A stretch of DNA of 64,000 nucleotides from Corylus avellana (GCF_901000735.1 NC_081545.1:18755335-18819334), one strand, 5' to 3'. Counted from the stretch's first letter, positions 12,006 to 24,777 are shown. Notes: generated from the sequence alone by a model not told the origin. Program-made: numbers and translations.

Positions 12006-12607
12006 TGTTAAAAAACAAATCTAGGTTTTTCTTATCAGGTTGCCTTATACTTTCCATTTATTTTTCACACATTGTCTTGTTCACTTACCACACATTAATT
12101 TGTCTATAAATACAACACAATGTAATATAATAAATAGGATAAAATCCATTTAACCTCCTCAAACTACCAACCCAATAACAATCTACCCCACAAATTATCA
12201 ATTACGACAATTTAGCTTCCAAACTATCAAAACAATGATAATGTACCCCCAATACTAGCAAAATGATGAAATTACCCCTATAGAATTTTCAATAAGACAA
12301 AAATACCCTTAAAATTTTGAAAAAAAAAATTAATTAATTAATTTTTAGTATTTTTATTTTAGTAAGGGTAATTTCGTCATTCTTTTAAAATTGAGGGTAT
12401 ATTGTCATTGTTTTGGTAGTTCTGGAAGTAGATTGTCATTGGAATGATAGTTTGAAGGGGTTAAGTGGACTTTACCCTAATAAATATGTAACCCTATGAG
12501 GCACTTATTAGTGGTAGACATAGGTCTTTAGAATCGAACCACCTCAAATTGCTTGTGTTCTCTTCCTCTCATACTTCCTCTATTCTTTTCTTATTTTATA
12601 TTTTACA
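12006..12607 (+). mobile_element. Second LTR of the TRIM-like element (A1)
   Basis: It starts TGTTAAAAAACAAATC and ends TTTTACA, aligning with 9369-11033. It is split by the foldback MITE 12135-12479. With both LTRs about 310 bp or less and an original internal region of roughly 280 bp, the element has TRIM proportions and no coding capacity. Confidence 0.65.
12135..12479. mobile_element. Foldback MITE with ATAAA direct repeats (A1)
   Basis: The ends are TAGGATAAAATCCATTTAAC and the complement of GTTAAGTGGACTTTACCCTA. Arms pair for more than 100 bp around an AT-rich centre. It is flanked by ATAAA at 12130-12134 and 12480-12484. The A2 copy is about 20886-21240. Confidence 0.75.
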
Positions 12608-13990
12608 TAAATTTTTAAAATTACAATTACAAATAAATGATTAAATTTATTATTTTTTAATTAAGAGGGATGAAAACTTCCTATGATATTAATGCCTATA
12701 TCATGGTTTTTGCAAAATATTCAATAAGGAGCTCATCATCTCCAGGGGTGGAGCCAAACAATTCAAATTGGGAGTGCCGCTAAAACTTTTTTGAAGGTAC
12801 CGAATAGTAACTTGCGTAAGTAGAAGAGAAGATTTTTTTTTTTTTTTTCTGTTTTTCGGGAGTGCCGTGTGGAACTAAGGTAAGAAAACAGCCAAAAAAA
12901 AAAAAAAAATTAAAAGCTTGGGGGAAGCCTCAAGTGGCTCCGCCACTGATCTTCTCGTAGAGGATAATGGATATCATTGTCTCTAGCTTTTGCTATGATT
13001 TTCTTTCAATTGTTCAATTATCCTTGGACTAAGAGCATGTTTGAAATTGTATTGGAAAAATAATGCTTTAAAATAATAATAATTAATTTTAAGTGTTTTC
13101 CAAAAGTGTATTATTGTCATTTATAGAGTAAAAAAGTCAAAAAATAATAATTTTTTATCAAACATACTTTTTATTTTGCACAATTTTTTAGATATTAAAA
13201 ATACATTGTAAACTCCTTAACACAATTCCAAACAGACTATAAAAACATTTAAATTATTTTGTCCATCATGCTAATTGCATTGTCAGCTATGTGACAACAG
13301 CCACACACCTATATAACCTATACTCAAAAAGCAAAAACAAAAAAAATAAGATAAGCAAAAATATCAGGTTGTCCATGAATTCAGGAACTGTAATAATTAT
13401 GAGTTAAGAAATAATAACATGCCAATGAAAAGTTGTCCACCAAAAATTAAAGAAGAGTTTTTTTTTTTTTTTTTTTGGGAGTATTAAAGAATAGTTATCT
13501 ATATATTTTATTGCACATCTTTTTAATAATTAAAAAAAAATAAAAAATAAAAAAATAAAACATAAAATAAAACTTAAAACATAAAACGTAAATTAGGGTG
13601 GGATGATCATATGGTCTTCCATTAAGATGTCAAATATTTATATATAGAGTTAGTCTGTTAGTTGTGCTTTGAGGATACATGTTGCCCCACCAGAGTCTAT
13701 ATAAGACCCTTTTGGCCTATATATATAGATAAAACAAAGTAGCCGAACCCATACATGTCATACCTTAAAAACATGATGCCCATGACACTTGACCATATTT
13801 TCTCTTCTTTTTGGTGAATATCTATCTGGGCATTCATCCTTTTATGCAGGGAACCTAGAGTTAAAGGTTTCCCCACACGGCAACAAGCTCTCTTTCTCGA
13901 CATATGGCATGATTGGAAAGATGTTAGGCATAATGGCCAGAAGAGAGTAGTTTGGTAAAATTGAGAATGGGGAAAATACACTTTACCCCC
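12608..13990. other. AT-rich non-coding DNA shared by A1 and A2
   Basis: Apart from the hAT MITE at 12743-12948 no element is recognised. A TATA-like GTCTATATAAGACCC lies near 13696-13710 and is preserved in A2 (about 22459) and after the gap (about 34669). Short ATG-initiated frames follow but none is long. The 94-codon minus ORF at 13697-13981 is not preserved in the other copies and is not supported. Confidence 0.5.
12743..12948. mobile_element. hAT MITE with 8-bp TSD (A1 copy)
   Basis: Terminal inverted repeats are CAGGGGTGGAGCC and GGCTCCGCCACTG. Flanks are ATCATCTC (12735-12742) and ATCTTCTC (12949-12956), an 8-bp TSD with one change, as expected for hAT. The A2 copy is 21504-21650, shortened internally. 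Confidence 0.8.
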
Positions 13991-14066
13991 CTAAACTATT
14001 CACTTATTTGCATTTTTAACTCCAATATTCAAAAAGTGACACTTTATCCCAATGTTCAACTGAAAT

Positions 14067-16323
14067 ACGATATGTCAGTTGTTTGAGCATACGTATGATA
14101 TGAGCATGCCTATTTTGCAAAACTTGGCAACTGTCTTAATAACTAGTTGATAAGATGCATCGTATGATATGGTACACTGGTACGTGCATTATAATGGTCA
14201 TAGGCTTACTAAATGAACTTGATTCTATGGTCAAATGTGATATATGGGCCTTGGATCGAATGGTTATTTCGTAACTGGCGTAGCCTTAATTAACGGGTCA
14301 CTACAAGGCGTACATCATTAGTAGTGTGGGCTACCCGAAGTCGGACTCAATCGGGTTGCTAGCGCTATGGACGGTAGCGTACAATGGTCGAGGTAACAGA
14401 ATTGTATTATAGGTCTCTCGGGACAGAGCCAACCCTATTGAAAATTGGTAATATATCGGGTAGACTATATATGATAGTCATGGCCTAATAAAGCATTAGT
14501 TTACTGCATCAAAACTCTTAAGTGATTGCCGCTAGAAGTACACATCTTTCTTTCAACAAAACTATATTTTATGGTGTATTAACAGAAACAACACCTCCTT
14601 CAAACCTTTGTCAAAACTACCCATTTATTCCTGCTGATAAGTACCAAATATTGCATATTTGGACCCCTTAATCTGCATTTGCTAAGCCTTTAGTTTTATT
14701 ATTTTCTGATGTTTTGGTTAATTTTGGTGTTTTAGTCTTTTGTAAGTTGCCAAGGGAAAACTGCGCCTCTAAAGGGAAAATCCATTAATTCAGGGCCTTA
14801 TGACACTTCAGGGAACATTGGCAGCAAATTTGGATTGAGCGATGATTCGCACTCGACGAGTCCCACTAAAAAGGTCATATCTAGAGTTATAAAGTTTGGA
14901 TTGAAGTGATCTTGCTTTCATTGGAAAGCTAACTCAAAGATCTACAAATTTATGTTTCAGGAGAGTTGGCTAATTCCAAAAGTAGTGTGCTCGAGCACAC
15001 ATTTAGTGTGATCGAGCGAACACACGCCCATCGAAAGTGGAAAGCAATGCACAAGTGCGATCGAGTGCACTCAACCGACCTGGCAATTTTGAAACCCTAA
15101 AATTAGCTTATAAATATCATTCTTTTCTATTGTAAACATACAGAGACGCACTGGGGCACCGTACTTTGTCAAAATTCGTGTTTTCTGGGTTTTTGGAGCT
15201 TTGAACTCCAATTCCATTGTAAGTTTTATGTTTTTCATGATGTCAATTCAATTTGTTATTGTTTTTGTTATCATGAGAGGCTAAAACCTTCAACTAAGGT
15301 TCAAGATGAAACCTCTTCATTGATAAACATTCATGTTCTTGTCATTTTTTGTATATAATGTGATTTTTAATTAAATTGTTGTTCAAAGTCAATTCAATTG
15401 TTTGATTTATTTCATTTGATTGAATGTTGTTCTTTTATTCATGCTAAATTTTATATTCGTTGTGTTTTGTTTGGGGGTACATCGAATGATTGGATTGAGA
15501 CTAATATTCATTGTGATCTGCGGATACAGTTGATGATTTAATCTTAATTAAATATTCGTTGTGATTCTTTTAACGGATGAATTCATCGAATGATTTAATG
15601 TGCATATTTATGACTTTTGAACAATATATAAACTTTTTGGTTGTCTATTGTATGCATAAAATGTAAGAACATGTTGTTTGATTTGGCGAGGCGGATTCAG
15701 ATAACCTTAGTACTTTTCCCATTAATTGTTGTCAAATTATTTAGTTTGGTTTATGCTTTTTGCACGACAAAAGTACGAAATTTGGAACTAGGTTAAGATA
15801 AAATTGGTTTAAATTAGAAAATTAATTTTTGCAAACACGACTCTCTGTGGATTCGACCTCGCACTTGCACGTACACTTTACTGCACACGACTCGTGCGCT
15901 TACGAGTACAATTAAATTTGTACATCACCTACTCAATAATAACTGGCTCATGTCGTACCAAACTGTGAGATTTACTTACTAAGACTTTAGACTTATGCAA
16001 TTATTACATCTTATAGGAAACCTCTTTTAGGAAGAGAAGAGTGGCGAGGTTGCCACTACGGATTTGTTTAAGGCAAAAATCTTCATGTTGATACCAGGTT
16101 TGACCAAGTTATTATTTTTATTAGTTGCTTTGTATCTATGTTTCAAGGATGATATATATTTCTTTTATGGTTATTAGACTTCTCAGATTTAGTTCACATT
16201 CCTATACATTAATTCTAATTATGCTTAGAGGGGCGGTTCCCCAGTTAGCTACCAATTAGCTATATTGGAGTAATTGCTAGTAACCCTACCAAACTGGTCA
16301 ATGCCAAATTTGGGGGTGTTACA
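14067..16323 (+). mobile_element. 5'-truncated gypsy-type LTR (A2)
   Basis: It corresponds to 2248-4742 and is cut off at the duplication breakpoint. The right end TTTGGGGGTGTTACA is followed by GTAAG, the intact right half of the target duplication whose left half is at 1211-1215 in A1. It contains the nested solo LTR 14635-15927. Confidence 0.65.
14635..15927 (+). mobile_element. Solo LTR with TSD (A2 copy)
   Basis: It starts TGATAAGTACC and ends GTACATCA, with flanks CCTGC (14630-14634) and CCTAC (15928-15932). It is orthologous to 2767-4039 by shared position and retains the canonical TGATAAG start. Confidence 0.8.
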
Positions 16324-17420
16324 GTAAGTAAATACTTAAAATTGTTTTAATAAAAACATGTCATATGTCAGAGGTTTGAGCATGCATTTCTTTCAATAAT
16401 ATGTTTTGAACCTATTCCTTTTATAAAGATGAATAAACATTTAAATATGATAAATAAACCATAATTTTATTGTATGACCTGATACACTGGTACATGTAAT
16501 ATAATGGCCATATGTTTACTATATGAGCTTGACCTTACGATCAGAAGATGTTTGTCGTTTATGTTTGGCATTGAACCCAATAGTTTTTTATGATCGGCGC
16601 AACCATGTTTAAATGGAGATTACTATAGACGGATGTCATTAGCAATGTGGCCACCTGTGGACGAACTCGGTCGGGCTGCTAGTAAATGGGTGGTACACGT
16701 ATGATATCAGAGGTACTATTGTATTATAAATCCCTCAAGACAACGACAACATTACCGTAAGGAAGTTAAGGGCTTAGATAAACTATATGGAGGATAACTA
16801 TGATTTATTATATACATATATACTTATAGCATGATTTTCCTGCTTCAAACTATTAGTTGTTGTTACCAAAATTATGCCTAATACTTCATTAAAATAAACT
16901 ATATTTTTATTGCATAATAACAGAGGCAATATATGTTATATTTGTGAAAACCTACGTTTACTATTCAAGGATATAAACTATCACTTATAAGTTCATTCCA
17001 TAATCAACTAGAAATATTTACTTACTAAGTCGTGGACTTACGCCGTTATTTTCCTTCCACCTGCCAAACACTTCAGTGTTTTACAGTTTAGCAAGTTTTC
17101 ATGGTATAGAGTGAGAAATTTCGTTAGGATGAAGACGCCAAGCAAATTACTCACATTTTCAGGTCTGGATAGTTATTCATTAATGTCCTTAGAATCTTGT
17201 TAGACGCTCTGGGTCTATAATTAATGTTACATAATGCTTACAATGGATAATACAATTATAATAATCTCATATCATTTTAATCCATTTCCCCATATGTTTA
17301 CTCTGTTTTGCTTTGTGGGCGACACTATTAGTCAATTACTAGTTAGTTGGCTTGAGAGTATTGTTAGTAATCCTTCCAAGATGAATCAAATTAATCGATT
17401 TAAATATTGGGGGTGTTACA
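16324..17420 (+). mobile_element. Right part of an older gypsy-type LTR (A2)
   Basis: It corresponds to 4743-7363 without the solo LTR and without the 162-bp duplication, and ends GGGGGTGTTACA. The 72-codon ORF at 17234-17452 is LTR sequence, open in both A copies only because the LTR is shared. Confidence 0.55.
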
Positions 17421-19100
17421 CTATCATTCCAATAGATGGCACCAAATGCTGATACAGTGACCATGCACGTTGAGTTCTCCATGTTAATGTCCTACAAGAG
17501 AGCCTAATGTTAGAGTGGCACGCCGGTGGTAGTAGCTATTAGGTTTTAGAAAATGGCCTTATTCGATGTGCAAAAATTTGCTTGTAACTCTTTTCATCTT
17601 CCCATTGCTCTTGGAAAAGCATTGGATGTGCTTATGGAAGTGTTCTACAATGTTCCGGCACCCGGACATCTCTTGGGTATCACTTGGAAGTGATTGAGTC
17701 ACTTCGAAATGAAATTTCCGTCACATTGGCGTCATTACGGGACATGTTACGAGAAAACAGTAAGTTACTAACCAATTCCCGTCATAGCAGACCTGAATCC
17801 TGTTAGGACGCGGCTAGTTTCTGCAGAAAGTTGGAAACCGTTTTTGACCTAGCAAACGTCTGTTTTTAAAGAATCTCATTAGAGACAAAGTTGTAGATTA
17901 CGGAAATATCTTTCCATAACTATTGATTTTACATCATTTAGAGCTCGGGAGAAAATGATATGGCCAAAATACCCTGAATGGTTTTTGTTGTCACTCCCTA
18001 TTTTCTCGTCATAAGTCGCGTCAGGACGAGACATGTAACGGAATTGAAGCTAAAGCTACTATTTCCTCATCAAGAGTTGAGTCAGGACAAGACATGTGAC
18101 AGGGATGTGTCATTTGTTCTTCTCGTCATAACGGAACTGCTTTCCCATTAGGACATGGATTTTTAAATCTATTATTTTTGTTCATCCCGTCTTAACGGGA
18201 AATGAGTCCCGTTAGGACGTGAAGAGTAAAATGTTTTCCCTATATAAGGATTTACCTGCTGCTGTTCACATCAGACTTTTTGGGGAGAATTTTTTTGTGT
18301 AGTCTCAAAGTTTCTCTTCAGGCTTTGTGTCTCGGGTGTGTTTGTTCAAGAGAGGACATGATAAAGCTTTGGACTATTCTTTGTTCTTGATTGGTGTGTT
18401 TCCTGTTCGTTCATCCATACAAAGATTGCTTCATTGGTTACTTGAAGGAAGAAGTCTACCGAAAGGGTCGGTGAAGAAATGCACTCTGTGAATATGGTCA
18501 GTATGGAGACAAGCTAAGAAGCTTGTTGTTCTTACTAAGTCTAGAGGTTCTCAAGGTTTTGAGTATCGTCTAGTCTATATCTCTAAATCTTCATTTAGTG
18601 ATTTCCCGGGTTTGGCTGCCCGAAATGGTTTTTACTTTTGATATATTCAAAGGGTTTTGCACTTCGTAAACAAATCTTTGTGTTGTGGTTGTATGGAAGT
18701 TTCTATATCTGTGATTGATTTAATATTGAGCATAGCTTTTTAATTTGGTTATCTAAATTGCTTATGCGGTTGATTTAGGGGTAGAACACGATTCTCATAT
18801 TCTGCTTCCAATACTTAAGTTAGTGGTGAATATGAGAAGTAAAATGGAAAGAATTTCAATATGGATAGATCAATAATGAAAGAGTAAACAATTAGAAAAG
18901 GTACATGAACCGTTCATTTTCCTCACCTTTTGTAGGGTTTGCCTATCATGAGTTGGTAAGTATGTCAGGTAAAGTAAATGTCATCGGCGAACAGGGAATC
19001 ATCTATTGAATTTGAGTACCTAGTCAGGATCGAGCCCACTTTCAGGCCTACAAGCCTTTTGGGCTAGGTTTGGTTAGGTCTTACCATGATCATTCATTCC
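17421..19100 (+). mobile_element. LTR-like DNA with TATA box (A2)
   Basis: Counterpart of 7364-9045. The TATA box CCCTATATAAGGAT is at about 18238-18251, and the upstream CCCGTYA-type motifs are preserved. Confidence 0.45.
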
Positions 19101-19109
19101 AACTTATTT

Positions 19110-19270
19110 GAATTAGGATCCTCTGCATTTTATTTTAACTAGAGAATATCCAGTTAGTTATAGTGGATGGGTATTTTTGTTCACGCAAAAAGTGAAAAAA
19201 CAAAAATACCTATTCACTATAATTAACTGGATATTCTCCAGTTCAAATGAAATAGAGAAGATCCTGTTCC
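19110..19270. mobile_element. Mutator-like hairpin MITE (A2 copy)
   Basis: Flanked by the same 9-bp AACTTATTT repeats (19101-19109 and 19271-19279) as its A1 counterpart, with inverted arms along almost its whole length. Confidence 0.8.
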
Positions 19271-19980
19271 AACTTATTTAGCATAAAAAGTTACAAAAAC
19301 TACAAAGGTAAGTTCCCTTATTGTGGATACAAGCAGCAATAAAGCTTGCATAGATATTTGACCTAGAGCAACATAAAGATTCTTTAGTTAAAATATTATT
19401 TAATGTCTCTTTCTTATATAACAGTATTATTGTTAGACAACAAATCTAGGTTTTGTTTATTAGGTTGCCTTCTATTTTCCTTATTACCAGTTTACTTGTT
19501 CGGCACTCCCTGTCTTATTTTTTACACATTGCCTTGTTTACCACACCTTAGATTCTATATAAATACAACACAATGTAATAAAGTTACATTGAATTCAATA
19601 CAATAAAGATATGTAGCCTTACATGATACATAGTGATGAACGTAGTCTTCTAAGACTAAACCACTCTAAATCTCTTGTGTTCTCTTCCTCTCTTACTTTT
19701 GCTATTCTTTCTTATTTTATACTTTGCACAATATTTTATATGGTATAAGAGTCACCAATTTTCTGGATTAAGAGCCTCCTTGATGTTTCTCACTCTGAAA
19801 TCAACGCATCCAAAACTTGGTTGATATTAGCTTTGCACTTGATGAAAAATAGGAGTCCATCTTGTCTAGACTCATCAATTTCACTTAGACTTTAGCTCAT
19901 GCCCAATTTTTTATTCGTTCTGCACCAAATCCTCTTCATCAACCCCCTCCCCCAACCCCCCAAAAAAGAAATTTATTTTT

Positions 19981-20705
19981 AGGATAAAGTCCACATACTC
20001 TCCTCAAACTATCACCCAATTGACTATGTTCCTCTAACTTTCAATTATGACAATATCCTACCCAAACTACCAAAATATTATCAATATCTCCCTCAAGGCT
20101 AGCAAAAAGATCAAAATGCCCATATATATATATATATATATATATATAACAAAAATACCCCTATAATTCAAAAATAATATTTTTTTAAAAAATGAAAATT
20201 TTAATTTAAAAAAAAAAACAATTTATTTTTATTCTTTAAAATGATTTTTTTTTTAACGATTTTTTGAAGAAAAAAATGGAAATTTTTATTAAAAAAAAAA
20301 CCAATTTTTTTTTTTTTATTCGATTCTTTTTAAATATGTTTTAAAAAACAAAAAATTATTTTATTTAAACGAATGTTTTTTTTTTTTAACGGAAAATTTT
20401 ATTTAAAAAATTAAAACATAATTTTTTTATTATTATTAAAAAGGAAAATTTTCAATTTAAAAAAAAAAAAAAAAATCGGAATTTTTTTTAAAAAAAAATT
20501 TTCTTATAAAAGTTTTTTTTTTTTTTTTTAAGTTTTTTCCAGAAATTTTAGTATTTTTGTTTTTATTTTACTAAGGTTGTTTCGTTATTGTGAGGACATT
20601 GATAATGTTTTGGTAGTTTGGGGGGAACATTGTTACATTTGATAGTTTGGGGGGACATTATCAATTAGGTAGTAGTTTGAGGGGATATATAGATTTTCCC
20701 CTTAT
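19981..20705. mobile_element. Long foldback MITE (A2 copy)
   Basis: Arms start AAGTCCACATACTCTCCTC and, on the complement, AAAATCTATATATCCCCTC. The centre contains a (TA)n run near 20126-20148 and long A and T homopolymers. Confidence 0.7.
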
Positions 20706-20885
20706 TTTTATTTCCGAACTCAAATTTCCACCTTAAGTATTGTGTTAAAAAACAAATCTAGGTTTTTCTTATCAGGTTGCCTTATATTTTCCATATTAGC
20801 AACTTACTTTATTTTTCACACATTGTCTTGTTTACTTACCGCACATTAGTTTATCTATAAATACAACACAATGTAATATAGTAAA

Positions 20886-21240
20886 TAAGGTAAAATCCAT
20901 TTAACCTCATCAAACTATCACTACAATGACAATCTACCTCACAAACTATCAATTACGATAAGTTACCCCGACAATGTAGCCTCCAATGCTAGCAAAATGA
21001 TGAAATTACCCTTATAGAATTTTTAATAAGATAAAAATATCCTTAAAATTTTGAAAAAAAAAAATAATTTTTAGTATTATTGTTTTTATTTTAGTAAGGG
21101 TAATTTCATCATTTTTTTAAGATTAGGGATACATTATCATTGTTTTGATAGTTTGGGAGGTAAATTGTCACAATTGATAGTTTGGAGAGTAGATTGTTAT
21201 TGAGATGGTAATTTGAGGAGGTTAAGTGGACTTTACCCTA
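20886..21240. mobile_element. Foldback MITE (A2 copy)
   Basis: Counterpart of 12135-12479, with ends TAAGGTAAAATCC and GGACTTTACCCTA. Confidence 0.7.
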
Positions 21241-21503
21241 ATAAATATGTAATCCTATGAGGCACTTATTAGTGGTAGACATAGGTCTTGAAAACCGAAC
21301 CACCCCAAATTACTTGTGTTCTCTTCCTCTCATACTTCCTCTATTCTTTTCTTATTTTATATTTTACATAAATTTTTAAAATTACAATTACAAATAAATG
21401 ATTAAATTTATTATTTTTTAATTAAGAGGGATGAAAACTTCCTATGATATTAATGCCTATATAATGGCTTTTTCAAAATATTCAAGAAGGAGCTCATCAT
21501 CTC

Positions 21504-21650
21504 CAGTGGTGGAGCCAAACAATTCATATTGGGAGTGCGGCTAAAATTTTTTTGAGGATGCCAAGTGAAACTTGGGTAGGAAAACAGCCAAAATAAATAA
21601 ATAAAAATAAAAGCCACGGCACCCCCAAAGCCTCAAGTTCGGAGCCACTG
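21504..21650. mobile_element. hAT MITE (A2 copy)
   Basis: Ends CAGTGGTGGAGCC and GGAGCCACTG. The left flank is ATCATCTC; the right flank ATTATCTT has drifted. It is shorter than the A1 copy because of an internal deletion. Confidence 0.7.
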
Positions 21651-22803
21651 ATTATCTTGCAGAGGATAATGGATATCATTGTCTCTAGCTTTTGCTATGA
21701 TTTTCTTTCAATTGTTCAATTATCCTTAGACTAAGAGCATGTTCGAAATTGTATTAGAAAAATAATGCTTTTAAAGTTAAAGTTTTTTTTTAAAAAAAAA
21801 AAAATTAAAAAAAAATCTTTCATTTTAAGTGTTTTCCAAAAGTGCATTATTGTCATTTTTTAAGTAAAAAGGTAAAAAAATTAATTTTTTAGTTTTTTTT
21901 TTTTTTTATCAAACATACTTTTTATTTTGCACAATTTTTTAGATATTAAAAATACATTGTAAACTTCTTTAACACAATTCCAAACAGACTATAAAAACAT
22001 TTAAATTATTTTGTCCATCATGCTAATTGCATTGTCAGGTATGTAACAACAGCCGCATGTATATACCTATATAACCTATATTCAAAAAGCAAAAACAAAA
22101 AAAAATAAGATAAGCAAAAATATCTGGTTGTCCATGAATTCAGGAACTGTAATAATTATGAGTTAAGAAATAATAACATGCCAATGAAAAGTTGTCCACC
22201 AAAAATTAAAGAATGATTTTTTTTTTTTTTTGGGGGAGTATTAAAGAATAGTTATCTATATATTTTACTGCACATCTTTTTAATAAAAATAGAAAATAGA
22301 AAAAATAAAAATAAAAATAAAAAAATAAAAAAAACATAAAACGTAAAACGTAAATTAGGGTGGGATGATCATATGGTCTTCCATTAAGATGTCAAATATT
22401 TATATATAGAGTTAGTCTGTTAGATGTGCTTTGAGGATACATGTTGCCCCACCATGAGTCTATATAAGACCCTTTTGGCCTATATATATATAGATAAAAC
22501 AAAGTAGCCGAACCCATACATGTCATACCTTAAAAACATGATGCCCATGACACTTGACCATATTTTCTCTTCTTTTTGATGAATATCTATCTGGACATTC
22601 ATCCTTTTATGCAGGGAACCCTAGAGTTAAAGGTCTCCCCTCAGGGCAACAAGCTCTCTTTCTCGGCATATGGCATGATTTTAGGCATAATGGCCAGAAG
22701 AAAGTAGTTTGGTAAAATTGAGAATGAGAAAAATACAATTTACCCCCTTCAAACTATTCACTTATTTGCATTTTTAATCCTAATGTTTAAAAAGTGACAC
22801 TTT

Positions 22804-24777
22804 ATCCCCTAAAATATCAGACATTAACACTTGATTCCTATGAAGTACACTTTACCCCCTAAAGTATTTTGAATTGATACTTTACTCCCCTGAGTTGACA
22901 CTTTATCCCCTGAAATAACTAAGGTAAGGTTGTCAGACGTTTATTGTAATTATTTTTTTAGATGTGTCGCGTGTTTTTGTTTTTTTTTTTTTTTTGAAAT
23001 GTTTTATAAAAATAAAAAAACATTTTGATTTTTGAAAAGAGTTTTGTAGTTGCAATTTGTTTTGAAAAGTCTATTAGTGATGAATTCCACATTTAAAAAT
23101 TCATTTGAATAACTCATATTTAAAAAATTAACAAAATTTATAAAATAAAAAAGAACCCCTTATATGTTACAATCATAGGGAGGACTTATTCCAAACACCT
23201 CCGACTTAAATAGCTGTCAAAGTGGTTTCTTAGATTTAGTAAATCATCGAATCGATGTCACATTCGATCAAGCAGTGAGCTGGCGGAATGAGAACCGACT
23301 TTGCTTTTTCTTTATTTATTTTTTTAAAAAGTTTGCCTTTCCATATGTTGGAAACCTAACCACCCACACAAATAATTAACTGGACCAATATGTTCTTCTT
23401 TTTCGAATTTTATAAGATTTAACCGTTGGAGAACTTTGAGCATGAAGGAGGGATCGATCATCAGAAAAAGGTCTAAAAGCAGCAACGGACACCAGGACCA
23501 CACGACCGTTTGAGTTTGAGACCAAATGGATTACAGCAACCAACCATCCACTAGTTGTCATTTTTGTCATAAAGCTGTCTTCATTAACGGTTATATATGT
23601 AAATACATGAGAAACAAGGGAGAAAGCTACCCTCAATTCTGAATTAATTATATAAATAAAAATTAGAATTTTTTGGTTTTATAATGAATAAAAATAAATT
23701 TATTGCCAAGTCGTCTTGCAGTTAGTAGGTCGCAATTCGTGTCGGGTTTGGGACATGAATATAAAACTCTTTGTTTTTTTTTTTTTTTTTTTTACATTTC
23801 TACACAAGATGAGAGAAAGAGAAAAAGATATTCGATCTAATGATATCTGCTTCATAAGGCGTAGTTCCCGCCAATTAAACTTCTTATTGGGGACAATATA
23901 AAACTATATAGGTGAATCATAATCTAACCTTTTTAATTAAACTAGTCATACTCCTTAACTTTAATTCGCTAATTTTATATTTAATTCGTATCAAATTTAC
24001 ATATTGTAATTTGTCAACCAACTTTGCGATTGCTTCTCTTTCTTCTTCTTTTTTATTACAAGAAACATTACAACAACAAAAAATGAAAAGGAAATTGCTA
24101 GGTGTTCTCGTTTAAGCAGACAACTAACAATACACCGCTAAAAAACAACAACAAATGAAAAAAGACATTTGTGTGGTCATGATGCGTGGTCTCCCACCAA
24201 TTGAACTACTTATTGGAGACAATATAAAACTATATAAGTGAACCATAATCTAATCTATTTAATTAAATTAGTCATACTCCTTTACTTTAATTTATTAATT
24301 TTGTATTGAATTCGTATCGAATTTACATATTATGTCAAATTTTGTCAACCTTCCTCGTGATTGTTTCTCGTTCTTTTGTTTTTTTTTTTTAATAGGTACA
24401 AATAGAAGAACCTAAATAAATATACCAAACATAACAACAATAAAAAATACTAGATATTCTCTTGATATTCTCCTGCTATACATAGAACTATCAATACACC
24501 GCTAAAAAAAAACCACAAATGAAAAAATCAAGCAAAAATACAACCATATCCAACATGAAAACCGTGGTGGCTGCTCCGACATGTGACACATTGTAAACAT
24601 TTTTGTCCACCATTGGAGACGACGCCCCAATATTAAACTCGACAAAAGCGGGTAAAAACAACAGGCTTCGCTGTTAGACGAGAATACCCTTTCATTATAG
24701 AATATATTTCCACCTTTAACCTCATCAAAGTACAAAACTACCCTCATCAATTCCCATAATGAGCTTCGGCCAGCTCC
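22804..24777. other. AT-rich B-unit DNA without a recognised gene
   Basis: Contains part of a GGGTAAAGTG/ACTTTACCCC-type sequence (22730-22925), poly-T tracts and an internal near-repeat: the stretch around 23860-24010 resembles 24195-24330, sharing TTGAACTACTTATTGG-type blocks. The minus-strand ORF 23376-23636 is largely open in the B2 copy as well, but shows no recognisable domain. I do not call it. Confidence 0.5.

Larger units (their letters stand above)
2248..14051. repeat. Tandem segmental duplication, copy A1
   Basis: This segment is matched in the same order and orientation by 14067-22803. The shared landmarks are LTR DNA, solo LTR, hairpin MITE, TRIM-like element, foldback MITEs, hAT MITE and the final TATA-containing stretch. 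Homology breaks at 14051, right after GACACTTTATCCC, and the second copy begins about 15 bp later at a sequence equal to 2248. The sequences differ by several percent by eye. A1 is longer because of insertions 5221-6574 and 9569-10919 and two local tandem duplications. Confidence 0.9.
19431..21368 (+). mobile_element. TRIM-like mini-retrotransposon (A2 copy)
   Basis: First LTR 19431-19740 (310 bp, intact), primer site TGGTATAAGAGT at 19741-19752, second LTR 20743-21368. Inside are the foldback MITEs about 19981-20705 (internal region) and 20886-21240 (second LTR). Without the MITEs the whole element is under about 1 kb and encodes nothing recognisable. The shared position with A1 shows insertion before the duplication. 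Confidence 0.7.
14067..22803. repeat. Tandem segmental duplication, copy A2
   Basis: This is the second copy of 2248-14051. It begins inside the LTR, so the LTR's 5' half is missing, and it runs without interruption into the B-unit DNA. It lacks the solo LTR at 5221-6574, the minisatellite element and both local tandem duplications of A1, giving clean empty sites for each. Confidence 0.9.

Noticed and set aside
23376..23636. 86-codon minus ORF partly conserved at 35607-35801
   Set aside because: Conservation only reflects the B duplication; the start differs between copies and no domain is seen.
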